From Clostridia bacterium (GTDB lineage Bacteria; CBDUZB01; JAGLHV01), in the NCBI GenBank assembly GCA_030595925.1, contig JAUVLC010000022.1, positions 1 through 29,793 of the forward strand: a stretch of 29,793 bases of DNA. Reading direction: 5' to 3'. The translations under genes were made by a program, and so were the position numbers. The stretch's first letter is position 1, and every line of letters begins with the position of its first letter. Positions 1 to 6,413 of this stretch are shown piece by piece. The notes beneath the pieces were generated by a model. It worked only from the letters and a program-made list of their open reading frames with translations, searched no databases and was not told the origin of the DNA.

Positions 1-107
1 CCGGGATAATTGATCCCTACTCCCCACCGTTTAGCCAATGAATCAGCTAAAGCAGATGTACTTAAAATTAATAACATCATTACTAATATTACTATAGTTT
101 TTTTCAT
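1..107 (-). CDS. Outer-membrane beta-barrel protein, 5' end only (runs off the window)
   Basis: The first 35 codons of a minus-strand gene are present, starting at the ATG at 107-105 behind a strong AAGGAGG Shine-Dalgarno. They encode a signal peptide (MKKTIVILVMM...) ending in ALA and the start of the mature protein. The DNA is identical to the 5' end of the complete gene at 2799-3272, so this is either a paralogue whose body lies outside the window or the edge of an assembly break in a repeat. The upstream sequences differ but share a short stretch (cttctgcaaaa at both), which favours a real duplicated gene. Function is inferred only from the full-length copy. Confidence 0.6.
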   Translation of the reverse strand, partial: MKKTIVILVMMLLILSTSALADSLAKRWGVGINYP

Positions 108-119
108 CCTATCCTCCTT
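1..119. repeat. 119-bp exact direct repeat, copy 1
   Basis: Bases 1-119 match 3166-3284 without a mismatch; base 120 (t) then differs from 3285 (g). The repeat covers the ribosome binding site and the first 35 codons of a signal-peptide gene in the same orientation in both places. The true left end is unknown because the window starts inside it. Confidence 0.9.
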
Positions 120-481
120 TCTTTATATTGTTTTAGCCTTCTGCAAAACAAACCCTTTCGTCGTTCCATATTCGCAGACTGAAAGCATAAATGTTAACCA
201 CGAAAATTTCGTCATCGTTTTAATTGTACTTTTATTTTATTTTAGTGTCAAGGCAAAAAAACAGAAGAAAATTAAATTGCTAATATTTCGTAAAAGCTTT
301 ATCATATCAAAAAATATGTAATAGATTTTTTCAGAAAAGGAATATTTTTACCGGTATTTTAAAAAATTTTTATTGTGGGAAAAAAAGAAAGAAAGAGGAT
401 AAACTCACATTGTCTCTCGACCAAAACCAAGAAGTCTTCTTTTTCTTGAGGGGATTCCATCCCCTCAAGAAAAAGAAAAAA
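108..481. other. Intergenic region between the truncated gene and tRNA-Asn
   Basis: About 370 bases with no convincing gene. It holds the ribosome binding site of the truncated gene (112-119), a short similarity to the leader of its duplicate (about 130-150 with 3285-3305), very AT-rich sequence, and a perfect inverted repeat next to the tRNA. A plus-strand open frame from 10 to 321 is rejected because it is antisense to the signal-peptide gene and of low complexity. Confidence 0.6.
439..475. repeat. Perfect 16-bp inverted repeat beside tRNA-Asn
   Basis: The arms 439-454 and 460-475 are exact reverse complements with a 5-nt loop. It begins 6 nt beyond the 3' end of the minus-strand tRNA-Asn, so it could end or protect the tRNA precursor. 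It lacks the usual U-tract on its 3' side on either strand, so a textbook intrinsic terminator is not certain. Confidence 0.6.
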
Positions 482-553
482 CTCCCCGGGTGGGACTCGA
501 ACCTACAACCTAGCGATTAACAGTCGCTCGCTCCACCATTGAGCTACCAGGGA
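482..553 (-). tRNA. tRNA-Asn (anticodon GTT)
   Basis: A 72-nt minus-strand cloverleaf. The acceptor stem is TCCCTGG/CCGGGGA, the D arm GCTC/GAGC, the anticodon stem AGCGA/TCGCT with loop CTGTTAA, and the T arm GTAGG-TTCGAGT-CCCAC has one A-C mismatch. Discriminator is G and CCA is not encoded. Its 5' end and leader are duplicated in the repeat at 615-681, and a shorter part recurs at 1007-1073. Confidence 0.95.
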
Positions 554-570
554 ATATATTATTGTTAATT

Positions 571-576
571 ATTATA
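571..576 (-). promoter_or_regulatory. Possible -10 element of tRNA-Asn
   Basis: A perfect TATAAT on the minus strand ends 17 nt before the tRNA 5' end. No recognisable -35 box lies at the expected distance (an A-run is there instead). The duplicated leader at 666-695 stops matching here, so the -10 is not preserved in that copy. Confidence 0.4.
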
Positions 577-614
577 TAAAAAAACTAAAAAACTTTTTTA
601 TTGTATTTTTACCC

Positions 615-681
615 ACCATTGCCCCGACAAAAGCCTTGCATTTTGACGGGTCACCTTTCGGTTGAAGCTACCAGGGAATAT
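615..681 (-). repeat. tRNA-Asn fragment split by a hairpin, copy A
   Basis: A 67-bp element that also occurs at 1007-1073 in the same orientation with 5 mismatches. Read on the minus strand it begins with the tRNA-Asn 5' end (ATTCCCTGGTAGCT). It is then interrupted by about 44 nt containing a hairpin (GACCCGTC ... GTCGGGGC) and resumes with the D-loop sequence CAATGGTGG. Homology to the tRNA locus continues into its leader: 666-695 matches 542-571 at 28 of 30 positions. It lies downstream of the GIY-YIG gene. Confidence 0.8.
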
Positions 682-735
682 GTTATTGTCAATTACATTC
701 ACATTCAATACAAAATATCTACATAATTATGAAAG

Positions 736-1011
736 TTATTGTCTAATTAGCGCTATATAATTTTTTATTCTTTTTCTTAAATATCCTCGCCCAAACCCTG
801 TTTTTAGTTGTCTTTCTCTACATCGAGCATCTTTTTCTGATTTACAGGCTTCATAATATACTAACTCTACTTTACCAAATCGTTTTGTAGTATAACAATT
901 TTTCTTTAAATGATTTTTTACACGATTTTTCAAGTCTTTGGTAAAACCTGTATATAATTTATCCTGTTCTATACTATATAAAACATAAACATAATACATT
1001 ATTGATACCAT
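736..1011 (-). CDS. Small GIY-YIG domain nuclease (UPF0213/YhbQ-like)
   Basis: A 91-residue protein that is essentially one GIY-YIG domain. YVYVLYS (residues 8-13) stands for GIY, LYTG (19-22) for YIG, Arg30 is the expected catalytic arginine, and a KDARCRERQLK helix (60-70) carries the glutamate region. Solo GIY-YIG proteins are structure-selective or homing-type nucleases; the target here is unknown. The first ATG (1011-1009) lies inside the tRNA-derived repeat copy B. A second ATG at 999 (MYYVYVL) may be the native start, and neither has a strong ribosome binding site. The gene sits between two direct 67-bp repeats made of tRNA-Asn sequence and just upstream of tRNA-Asn, which suggests a mobile cassette rather than a housekeeping gene. 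Confidence 0.85.
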   Translation of the reverse strand: MVSIMYYVYVLYSIEQDKLYTGFTKDLKNRVKNHLKKNCYTTKRFGKVELVYYEACKSEKDARCRERQLKTGFGRGYLRKRIKNYIALIRQ

Positions 1012-1073
1012 TGCCCCGACAAAAGCTTCGCATTTTGACGGGTCACCCTTCGATTGAAGCTACCGGGGAATAT
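1007..1073 (-). repeat. tRNA-Asn fragment split by a hairpin, copy B
   Basis: Second copy of the 67-bp element, 392 bp from copy A and directly repeated. It overlaps the first 5 bases of the GIY-YIG reading frame and supplies one possible ATG (the ATG of the tRNA-derived CAATGG). The hairpin core occupies 1015-1042. Homology to the tRNA leader stops at AATAT, so this copy is shorter at that end than copy A. Confidence 0.8.
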
Positions 1074-1098
1074 CGTATATTATTTTCAGTAACTATTT

Positions 1099-2802
1099 TT
1101 ATTGCTCGTCATATCTATTTGCCCAGATGTTATTCCTTGCACCATCCCACTGATGCCACACAGCAAGGGCATTACCGTCCTGCCCTATCGCAATTTGAGG
1201 ATTATAAGCATTTCCTGTATTATCCGTCTCAATCAGTTCTGCCGTCTGCCAACCTGAACCGGGGATATATCTATTTGCCCAGATGTTATTCCTTGTGCCA
1301 TCATACTGATGCCAGACAGCAAGGGCATTACCGTCCTGCCCTATCGCAACTTGAGGAGAATAAGCATCTCCGGAATTATCCGTCTCAATCAGGCCTGCTG
1401 TCTGCCAACCCAAACCGGAGATATATCTATTTGCATAGATGTTAAACCTTGTGCCATCATACTGATACCACACAGCAAGGGCATTACCGTCCTGCCCTAT
1501 CGCAATTTGAGACCTATAAGCCTGTCCGGAATTATCCGTTTCAATCAGGCCTGCCGTCTTCCAACCTGAACCAACTACATATCTATTGGCATTGATGTTA
1601 TTCCTTGTGCCATCATACTGATGCCACACAGCAAGGGCATTACCGTCTTGCCCTATCGCAACTTGAGGAAAAACAGCATCTCCGGAATTATCCGTCTCAA
1701 TCAGGCCTGCTGTCTGCCAACCTGAACCAACTACATATCTATTGGCATTGATGTTATACCTTGTGCCAGCATACTGATGCCACACAGCGAGGGCATTACC
1801 GTCCTGCCCTATCGCAACTTGAGGAGAATGAGCATGTCCGGAATTATCCGTCTCAATCAGTTCTGCCGTCTGCCAACCTGAACCGGAGATATATCTATTT
1901 GCATAGATGTTAAACATTGCACCATCCCACTGATACCACACAGCAAGGGCATTACCGTCCTGCCCTATGGCAACTTGAGGAGAATAAGCATGTCCGGAAT
2001 TATCCGTCTCAATCAGGCCTGCTGTCTGCCAACCTGAACCGGAGATATATCTATTTGCCCAGATGTTATCCCTTGTCCCATCATTCTGTCTCCACACAGC
2101 AAGTCCATTACCGTCTTGACCCATCGCAACTTGAGGATCAGAAGCACTTCCTGTATTATCCGTCTCAATCAGTTCTGCCGTCTGCCAACCCGAACCAACT
2201 ACATATCTATTTGCATAGATGTTAAACCTTGTGCCATCATACTGATACCACACAGCAAGGGCATTACCGTCTTGCCCTATCGCAACTTGAGGATTTGAAG
2301 CATTTCCTGTATTATCCGTCTCAATCAGGCCTGCTGTCTTCCAGTTTCTGATAATTACAGTTTCAAAGGACCAAACATCTCCTGTTGTTGACATACCGTG
2401 GCTGTCTTTTGCCACAATTTTCCAGGAATAAACTGTATTATTATTTAGCACTCCGGGATCATAGGTTGTTCCTGATTGATCATCAGAAACAAGGGAAGGC
2501 GGTATTGAATCACCAAAATAAACATCATAGAGCACATTATCTCCTATGTCCGGATCCCCTCCACTCCAGCTTATATCCTGAGTAATAGGACATCCTATTG
2601 CCCCATTTGCCGGTGTAGGTTCCGCCAGTGGATTAGGAGCATGGTTCCCCTCTGCTTTCTTTTTCTCTTCAACCTTCTTATCCAAATCCTCCACCCTTTC
2701 CTTAATTACCGATGGGAGCCCTATTCCAAATTTTGCATGACACATATAAAAAGGTATTCCCGTTAATATTAATGCAATTACAATTGTAACGATTTTTTTC
2801 AT
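1099..2802 (-). CDS. Secreted eight-repeat putative beta-propeller protein
   Basis: A 567-residue protein. Residues 1-23 form a signal peptide; 30-50 are charged and helical (ERVEDLDKKVEEKKK); about 55-150 resemble a fibronectin-III/Ig-like domain (DISWSGGDPD ... YSWKIVAKD). From Trp154 to the C-terminus there are eight tandem 52-residue repeats of the pattern WxTAxLIETDN-G-A-PQ-AIGQDGNALAVW-Q-DG-NI-ANRY. Eight blade-like repeats suggest a closed beta-propeller on the outer surface or in the periplasm, but no catalytic residues are recognised. The start overlaps the stop of the upstream barrel gene (ATGA), and its ribosome binding site GGAGG lies in that gene's last codons, so the two are translationally coupled and may work together. 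Repeats are nearly identical, so copy number may vary between strains. Confidence 0.85.
   Translation of the reverse strand: MKKIVTIVIALILTGIPFYMCHAKFGIGLPSVIKERVEDLDKKVEEKKKAEGNHAPNPLAEPTPANGAIGCPITQDISWSGGDPDIGDNVLYDVYFGDSIPPSLVSDDQSGTTYDPGVLNNNTVYSWKIVAKDSHGMSTTGDVWSFETVIIRNWKTAGLIETDNTGNASNPQVAIGQDGNALAVWYQYDGTRFNIYANRYVVGSGWQTAELIETDNTGSASDPQVAMGQDGNGLAVWRQNDGTRDNIWANRYISGSGWQTAGLIETDNSGHAYSPQVAIGQDGNALAVWYQWDGAMFNIYANRYISGSGWQTAELIETDNSGHAHSPQVAIGQDGNALAVWHQYAGTRYNINANRYVVGSGWQTAGLIETDNSGDAVFPQVAIGQDGNALAVWHQYDGTRNNINANRYVVGSGWKTAGLIETDNSGQAYRSQIAIGQDGNALAVWYQYDGTRFNIYANRYISGLGWQTAGLIETDNSGDAYSPQVAIGQDGNALAVWHQYDGTRNNIWANRYIPGSGWQTAELIETDNTGNAYNPQIAIGQDGNALAVWHQWDGARNNIWANRYDEQ
1102..2343 (-). 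repeat. Tandem repeat array, 8 units of 156 bp
   Basis: The coding repeats of the propeller protein, seven full 156-bp units and a final one of 150 bp. Units differ mainly in the residues around A-x-x-PQ and before NI-ANRY. High DNA identity makes this region prone to recombination and to assembly collapse. Confidence 0.9.
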
Positions 2803-3272
2803 TTTCCCTTACCTCCGAAGTAGTAGCTTAAACTTATATTAACTATATAATCAACTCCTTCTTCATATAATGAAGTGTCTTCGTCCTTTACATTAACATA
2901 TACCGGACCTAAATCCAATCCTACTCCAAACTTATTATTAATAAAATACTCTCCTCCTACAAAAATCCCCACCGCAAAGCCCGAACCGTCACTGGATTCC
3001 CCTTTGAACGTTAAATAGTCAACTTCTCCTCCGATACACATAACTACCTTCTCTTCGGGATTGAAGTTATAATAATACCTCGGGCCTATTACAAAGATGT
3101 CTTCCCCAAACTGACTTTTTATCGCTACCGCATGATTTTCATTTATTCCATACTTTACACCTACTCCGGGATAATTGATCCCTACTCCCCACCGTTTAGC
3201 CAATGAATCAGCTAAAGCAGATGTACTTAAAATTAATAACATCATTACTAATATTACTATAGTTTTTTTCAT
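2799..3272 (-). CDS. Small outer-membrane beta-barrel protein
   Basis: A 157-residue protein with a clear signal peptide (residues 1-21, ending ALA) followed by alternating amphipathic strands. These include WGVGINYPGVGVKYGI, FVIGPRYYYNF, FAVGIFVGGEYF and a final YIVNISLSYYFGGKGK. The composition and spacing are those of a small eight-stranded barrel (OmpA/OmpW-like fold class), but no specific family is recognised. The start ATG at 3272 has an AAGGAGG site. The stop overlaps the start of the propeller gene by 4 bp. Its first 35 codons and ribosome binding site are exactly duplicated at the start of the window. Confidence 0.75.
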   Translation of the reverse strand: MKKTIVILVMMLLILSTSALADSLAKRWGVGINYPGVGVKYGINENHAVAIKSQFGEDIFVIGPRYYYNFNPEEKVVMCIGGEVDYLTFKGESSDGSGFAVGIFVGGEYFINNKFGVGLDLGPVYVNVKDEDTSLYEEGVDYIVNISLSYYFGGKGK

Positions 3273-3284
3273 CCTATCCTCCTT
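3166..3284. repeat. 119-bp exact direct repeat, copy 2
   Basis: Identical to bases 1-119. It covers the 5' end of the complete barrel gene and its ribosome binding site. Beyond it the leader diverges, though TGTTTTA and CTTCTGCAAAA recur in the leader of copy 1. Confidence 0.9.
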
Positions 3285-3320
3285 GTTTTAAGACTTCTGC
3301 AAAATATATATTTTCCCCTA

Positions 3321-3357
3321 CGCAGGCTTCCTCCACAGGCGGACAAGAAAGCCTGCG
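3321..3357. repeat. Intergenic hairpin (CGCAGGCTT type)
   Basis: CGCAGGCTT (3321-3329) pairs exactly with AAGCCTGCG (3349-3357) around an inner GC-rich stretch. Its GC content is far above the surroundings and it encodes nothing. It looks like a dispersed REP-type hairpin, located upstream of the barrel gene. Confidence 0.6.
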
Positions 3358-3421
3358 GCTACCATTATGACACAACCTCTCAACGGGAGAAAAAATACTA
3401 TTTATTATTTACATACTTACA

Positions 3422-3453
3422 AACCCGCCAAAAGCTTTGCATTTAGGCGGGTT
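3422..3453 (-). repeat. Hairpin related to the core of the tRNA-fragment repeats; possible terminator
   Basis: AACCCGCC (3422-3429) pairs with GGCGGGTT (3446-3453). Between them is AAATGCAAAGCTTTT on the minus strand, the same core as at 623-650 and 1015-1042. It begins 19 nt beyond the stop of the minus-strand small membrane gene, so it could also end the por transcript, although the following T-tract is weak (GGGTTTGT). Confidence 0.6.
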
Positions 3454-3471
3454 GGTTTAATACCTTTATTA

Positions 3472-3666
3472 TTAATTTTTAAAGAATTTACTGGCAATGA
3501 GTATGCCTACGCCACAACCCATAGCTGTGATACTGATTAATGTTACTCCTGCCCAACCCCAGGGAGTCATTTTATCCACATTTTCAAAAGCTTTAAGTAA
3601 GGCTATAATGGGAATAATTGCTCCGATACAGAAACCAGCCAGTATTCCTAATATTTTGGTTAACAT
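3472..3666 (-). CDS. Small two-helix membrane protein
   Basis: I do not recognise this family. From the ATG at 3666 it has 64 residues (MLTKILGILAG...) with two hydrophobic helices, about 4-25 and 38-59, joined by a polar loop with TPWGW. I chose this ATG over an in-frame GTG at 3681 because GAGGAG, formed by the last codons and stop region of porB, sits 7 nt upstream of it. The gene is therefore coupled to porB and probably belongs to the por operon transcript. A role as a membrane partner of the oxidoreductase is only a guess from position. Confidence 0.65.
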   Translation of the reverse strand: MLTKILGILAGFCIGAIIPIIALLKAFENVDKMTPWGWAGVTLISITAMGCGVGILIASKFFKN

Positions 3667-3670
3667 TTTT

Positions 3671-4594
3671 TTACTCCTCACTGCAAAGTTTTAACATCTT
3701 TTCCCAACGACGGTCAACTTCTGCCTGCAATTCTTCTAACAACCCTTCTTGTCCGGGTTTAAAAAGATGTCTAAAACGGGCTTGTTTTTTTAACCAATCG
3801 GTAAAGGGTTTCTTTTCCTTAGGTTTATAATTTAATTTATATCTCCCGTTTTCTACTTCATATAAAGGCCAAAAACAAGTATCCGCAGCTAATTTGCCTA
3901 TAGCTATTGTCTCTTCCGGGGGATAGCCCCATCCCAATCGGCAGGGTTGAAGAATATTTATAAATGCCGGGCCGTCAGTAGCCAGGGCTTTTTCTACTTT
4001 AGTGGTTAAATCCCTCCAGTCTCCAACAATGCTCTGAGCAACATAAGGAATGTTATGGGCAATTATACAGGCGGTAAGATCCTTAGGAAATTGTGTCTTT
4101 CCCGGAATTACCGACCCTGCCGGAGAAGTGGTTGTGTGAGCTCCTTTACAAGTAGCAGAAGAACGTTGTATTCCTGTATTCATGTAAGCTTCGTTATTAT
4201 AACAAATGTAAAGCATCCGATGTCCTCTTTCCATTGCCCCGGAAAGAGATTGAAAGCCTATATCATAAGTTCCTCCGTCACCACCAAAAGCAATAAATCT
4301 TATATCCTCTTTTATTTTTCCTTGTTTTTTCAAAGAACGATACGCAGATTCTATTCCACTACAGGTAGCGGCAGAATTTTCAAATGCACTATGAAAAAAA
4401 GGCACTTTCCAGGCAGTATAAGGAAAAATAGTAGAAGCCACTTCCAAACATCCGGTAGAACTGGTCACTATTACCGGTTCTTTGGCTGCCATCAATACCT
4501 GCCGGGCAACAATACCTGCTCCACATCCGGCACAAAGCCGGTGCCCACCGGTAAAAAGTTCTTCTTTTTTTGCCAGTTCTTTCAAATTAGCCAT
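3671..4594 (-). CDS. porB: Pyruvate/2-oxoacid:ferredoxin oxidoreductase, beta subunit
   Basis: The 307-residue thiamine-diphosphate subunit of the four-subunit oxidoreductase, which decarboxylates pyruvate (or a related 2-oxoacid) to acyl-CoA and reduces ferredoxin. Visible features are the cluster cysteines CAGC (Cys21, Cys24), Cys49 in SSTGC and Cys218 in LQPC. The ThDP/Mg motif runs from GDG at 105-107 to the NNEAYMN at 133-139. It is last of the four por genes. A 108-bp gap with a nested hairpin element separates it from porA, and the small membrane gene follows closely. Length is normal for PorB. Substrate specificity (pyruvate versus branched-chain 2-oxoacid) is inferred from overall resemblance and is less certain than the family. 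Confidence 0.93.
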   Translation of the reverse strand: MANLKELAKKEELFTGGHRLCAGCGAGIVARQVLMAAKEPVIVTSSTGCLEVASTIFPYTAWKVPFFHSAFENSAATCSGIESAYRSLKKQGKIKEDIRFIAFGGDGGTYDIGFQSLSGAMERGHRMLYICYNNEAYMNTGIQRSSATCKGAHTTTSPAGSVIPGKTQFPKDLTACIIAHNIPYVAQSIVGDWRDLTTKVEKALATDGPAFINILQPCRLGWGYPPEETIAIGKLAADTCFWPLYEVENGRYKLNYKPKEKKPFTDWLKKQARFRHLFKPGQEGLLEELQAEVDRRWEKMLKLCSEE

Positions 4595-4633
4595 AAATTT
4601 ATAACCCCCAAGGTTTTTTTATTAAATCAATTA

Positions 4634-4687
4634 CCCTGTAACAAAAATCCCCCTATCCCCCTTTTTCAAAGGGGGAACTCTACAGGG
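4634..4687. repeat. Nested inverted-repeat element between porA and porB
   Basis: An outer pair CCCTGTA/TACAGGG (4634-4640, 4681-4687) encloses an inner hairpin CCCCCTTT/AAAGGGGG (4657-4664, 4668-4675). The inner 31 bases (4648-4678) recur at 11882-11912 with two differences. It looks like a dispersed miniature element that lies inside the por operon. Confidence 0.65.
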
Positions 4688-4702
4688 AATTACAAGTTAA
4701 AA

Positions 4703-5887
4703 TTACTCTCTTACTCCTAAATAATTTACCCTTTGGGGAATTTTCCCCGTTTTAGCTATATCCTGCATCCGGGTATAAACCCCTTCAATCATTGCTAAAT
4801 TTATCTCTCTGCCACCCAACCCAAAAATATAATTGACTGTTTGCGGCCTGACCTTTAAATCATACATTGCCGAACGCACTTCATCAAAAAGCGGCCCGCC
4901 AAAAGAATCGATAGAATCAGACCGATCCAGAACAGCCAAAACTTTAAGGTGTGCCAATTCCTGCGCTAATTCCTGATAAGGAAAAGGCCTGAAAACCCTT
5001 AATTTAAGTAATCCGGCTTTTATTCCCTTTTCTCTTAATTGATCAACAACTACTTTAGCCGTACCTGCAGTAGAACCCATTACTAAAATAGCAATTTCTG
5101 CATCGTCTAAATGATACTTTTCGTAAAATCCATATTCTCTACCGAATTTATTGCCAAATTCTTTACCTATTTCCAAAACAATTTTACCGGTATTGCACAT
5201 TGCCTGAGCTAATTGCATTCTATGTTCAAAATAATAATCCTGTAAATCCAAAGAACCCAAGGTATAAGGCTTTTTTATATCCAAAAGATACCGCTCCGGT
5301 TTATACTCCCCAATAAAATCCTTTACCTCTTTATCTGCAAGCATTTCCATTCTTTCCATACAATGGCTGATAATAAAACCATCGGCGGTAACCATTCCTG
5401 GAATTTTTACCTGGGCATGTTCACAAATACGCACTGCCTGAAGGACATTATCATATGCTTCCTGGGAATTTTCCGAGAAAATCTGTATCCACCCGGTATC
5501 TCTTGCCCCCATTGTATCACTATGGTCGCAATGTATATTTATCGGGGAAGAAAGAGCCCTGTTTACTTCAGGCATTACGATGGGTAACCGCAAACCGGAA
5601 GCAATATAAAGCATTTCATTCATCAAAGCTAATCCTTGAGAAGAAGTAGCGGTCATTGCCCTTACCCCAGCCGCTGAAGCTCCTATAGTGGCACTCATTG
5701 CACTATGTTCCGATTCAACAGTAACAAAATCCGTTTTAACCTTACCATCCGCTACAAATTGGGAAAAAAGCTGAACAACTTCTGTCGCCGGAGTAATAGG
5801 ATAAGCAGCAACAACGTCAGGATTTATCTGACGCATTGCTTCTGCCATTGCCTCATTTCCGGTTTTAGCAACTATATTTTTAGACAT
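4703..5887 (-). CDS. porA: Pyruvate/2-oxoacid:ferredoxin oxidoreductase, alpha subunit
   Basis: A 394-residue PorA. The N-terminal ThDP-binding half contains the family signatures AAYPITPATEV (residues 27-37), VESEHSAMSATIGASAAG (57-74) and ATSSQGLALMNEMLY. The C-terminal part carries the CoA-side domain (VMGSTAGTAKVVVDQLREKG). The start ATG at 5887 has AAAGGATG upstream. It pairs with PorB to form the catalytic core. In an anaerobe this enzyme links glycolytic pyruvate to acetyl-CoA and low-potential ferredoxin, or runs in reverse for carbon fixation; the window does not say which. Confidence 0.94.
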   Translation of the reverse strand: MSKNIVAKTGNEAMAEAMRQINPDVVAAYPITPATEVVQLFSQFVADGKVKTDFVTVESEHSAMSATIGASAAGVRAMTATSSQGLALMNEMLYIASGLRLPIVMPEVNRALSSPINIHCDHSDTMGARDTGWIQIFSENSQEAYDNVLQAVRICEHAQVKIPGMVTADGFIISHCMERMEMLADKEVKDFIGEYKPERYLLDIKKPYTLGSLDLQDYYFEHRMQLAQAMCNTGKIVLEIGKEFGNKFGREYGFYEKYHLDDAEIAILVMGSTAGTAKVVVDQLREKGIKAGLLKLRVFRPFPYQELAQELAHLKVLAVLDRSDSIDSFGGPLFDEVRSAMYDLKVRPQTVNYIFGLGGREINLAMIEGVYTRMQDIAKTGKIPQRVNYLGVRE

Positions 5888-6014
5888 TTTTTATCTTTAC
5901 ATCCTTTCTTTGGTAAAAAAAAAATTTTACTCTCCTTGCCTTTCCTTTCTGCCCCCCTATCAAGTGCAAAATAAAGTTCGGCAAAAATCTATTTGGATTT
6001 TAAACACATTATAG

Positions 6015-6035
6015 ATTCCGTATCAAGTACGGAAT
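6015..6035. repeat. ATTCCGTA hairpin between porD and porA
   Basis: ATTCCGTA (6015-6022) and TACGGAAT (6028-6035) pair perfectly across a 5-nt loop. It stands in the 155-bp gap inside the por operon and has no T-tract, so it reads as a dispersed palindrome rather than a terminator. Confidence 0.55.
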
Positions 6036-6042
6036 GACCGAA

Positions 6043-6345
6043 TTAATTGTTTTCTGCCTTATTTTCTTCAACCATAGTTATTGCTTTTATTTTCGGAGGA
6101 CAAACCTGGGCACAAATACCACACCCCTTACAATACTTCAAATCTATCCCCTTAACCTTTCCGTCTTCTACTTTGATCGCAGAATCGGGACAATAAGCCC
6201 AGCAAATAAGACAATTGATACATTTTTCCGCATTATGAATTGGCCGATCGCTGCGCCAACTCCCCGTTTCAAAATCCAATGCCGTTCCTGCCTCCAATAA
6301 ATCCCCTGCAGGTAACTCCTTATACCCTAATTTCTTTTTATTCAC
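6043..6345 (-). CDS. porD: Pyruvate/2-oxoacid:ferredoxin oxidoreductase, delta (ferredoxin-like) subunit
   Basis: A 100-residue 2[4Fe-4S] protein that passes electrons from the catalytic core to external ferredoxin. The eight cluster ligands are Cys42, 45, 48, 52 and Cys72, 75, 78, 82, each fourth cysteine followed by proline as in bacterial-type ferredoxins. The N-terminal 40 residues (LGYKELPAGDL ... GSWRSDRP) are the usual PorD extension. The start is a GTG at 6345, with GGGAGG somewhat far upstream. It follows porG by 68 bp. Confidence 0.93.
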   Translation of the reverse strand: MNKKKLGYKELPAGDLLEAGTALDFETGSWRSDRPIHNAEKCINCLICWAYCPDSAIKVEDGKVKGIDLKYCKGCGICAQVCPPKIKAITMVEENKAENN

Positions 6346-6413
6346 CCTTGGTTTTTACCTCCCAAACTTCTTTTTATTCTTTTTTTATGCCACCCTAAAA
6401 AAAATGAAAGGAT

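Noticed and set aside
1002-2298. Several plus-strand open frames across the propeller gene
   Set aside because: They are antisense reflections of the 156-bp repeats, with repeating Pro/His/Tyr-rich translations and no ribosome sites.
1102-2343. The regularly spaced repeats as a CRISPR array
   Set aside because: Units are contiguous, 156 bp, in frame and encode one protein; there are no unique spacers or cas genes.
3422-3453. Strong intrinsic terminator for the barrel gene at 2799-3272
   Set aside because: It lies upstream of that gene, so it cannot terminate it; at most it ends the por-side transcript.
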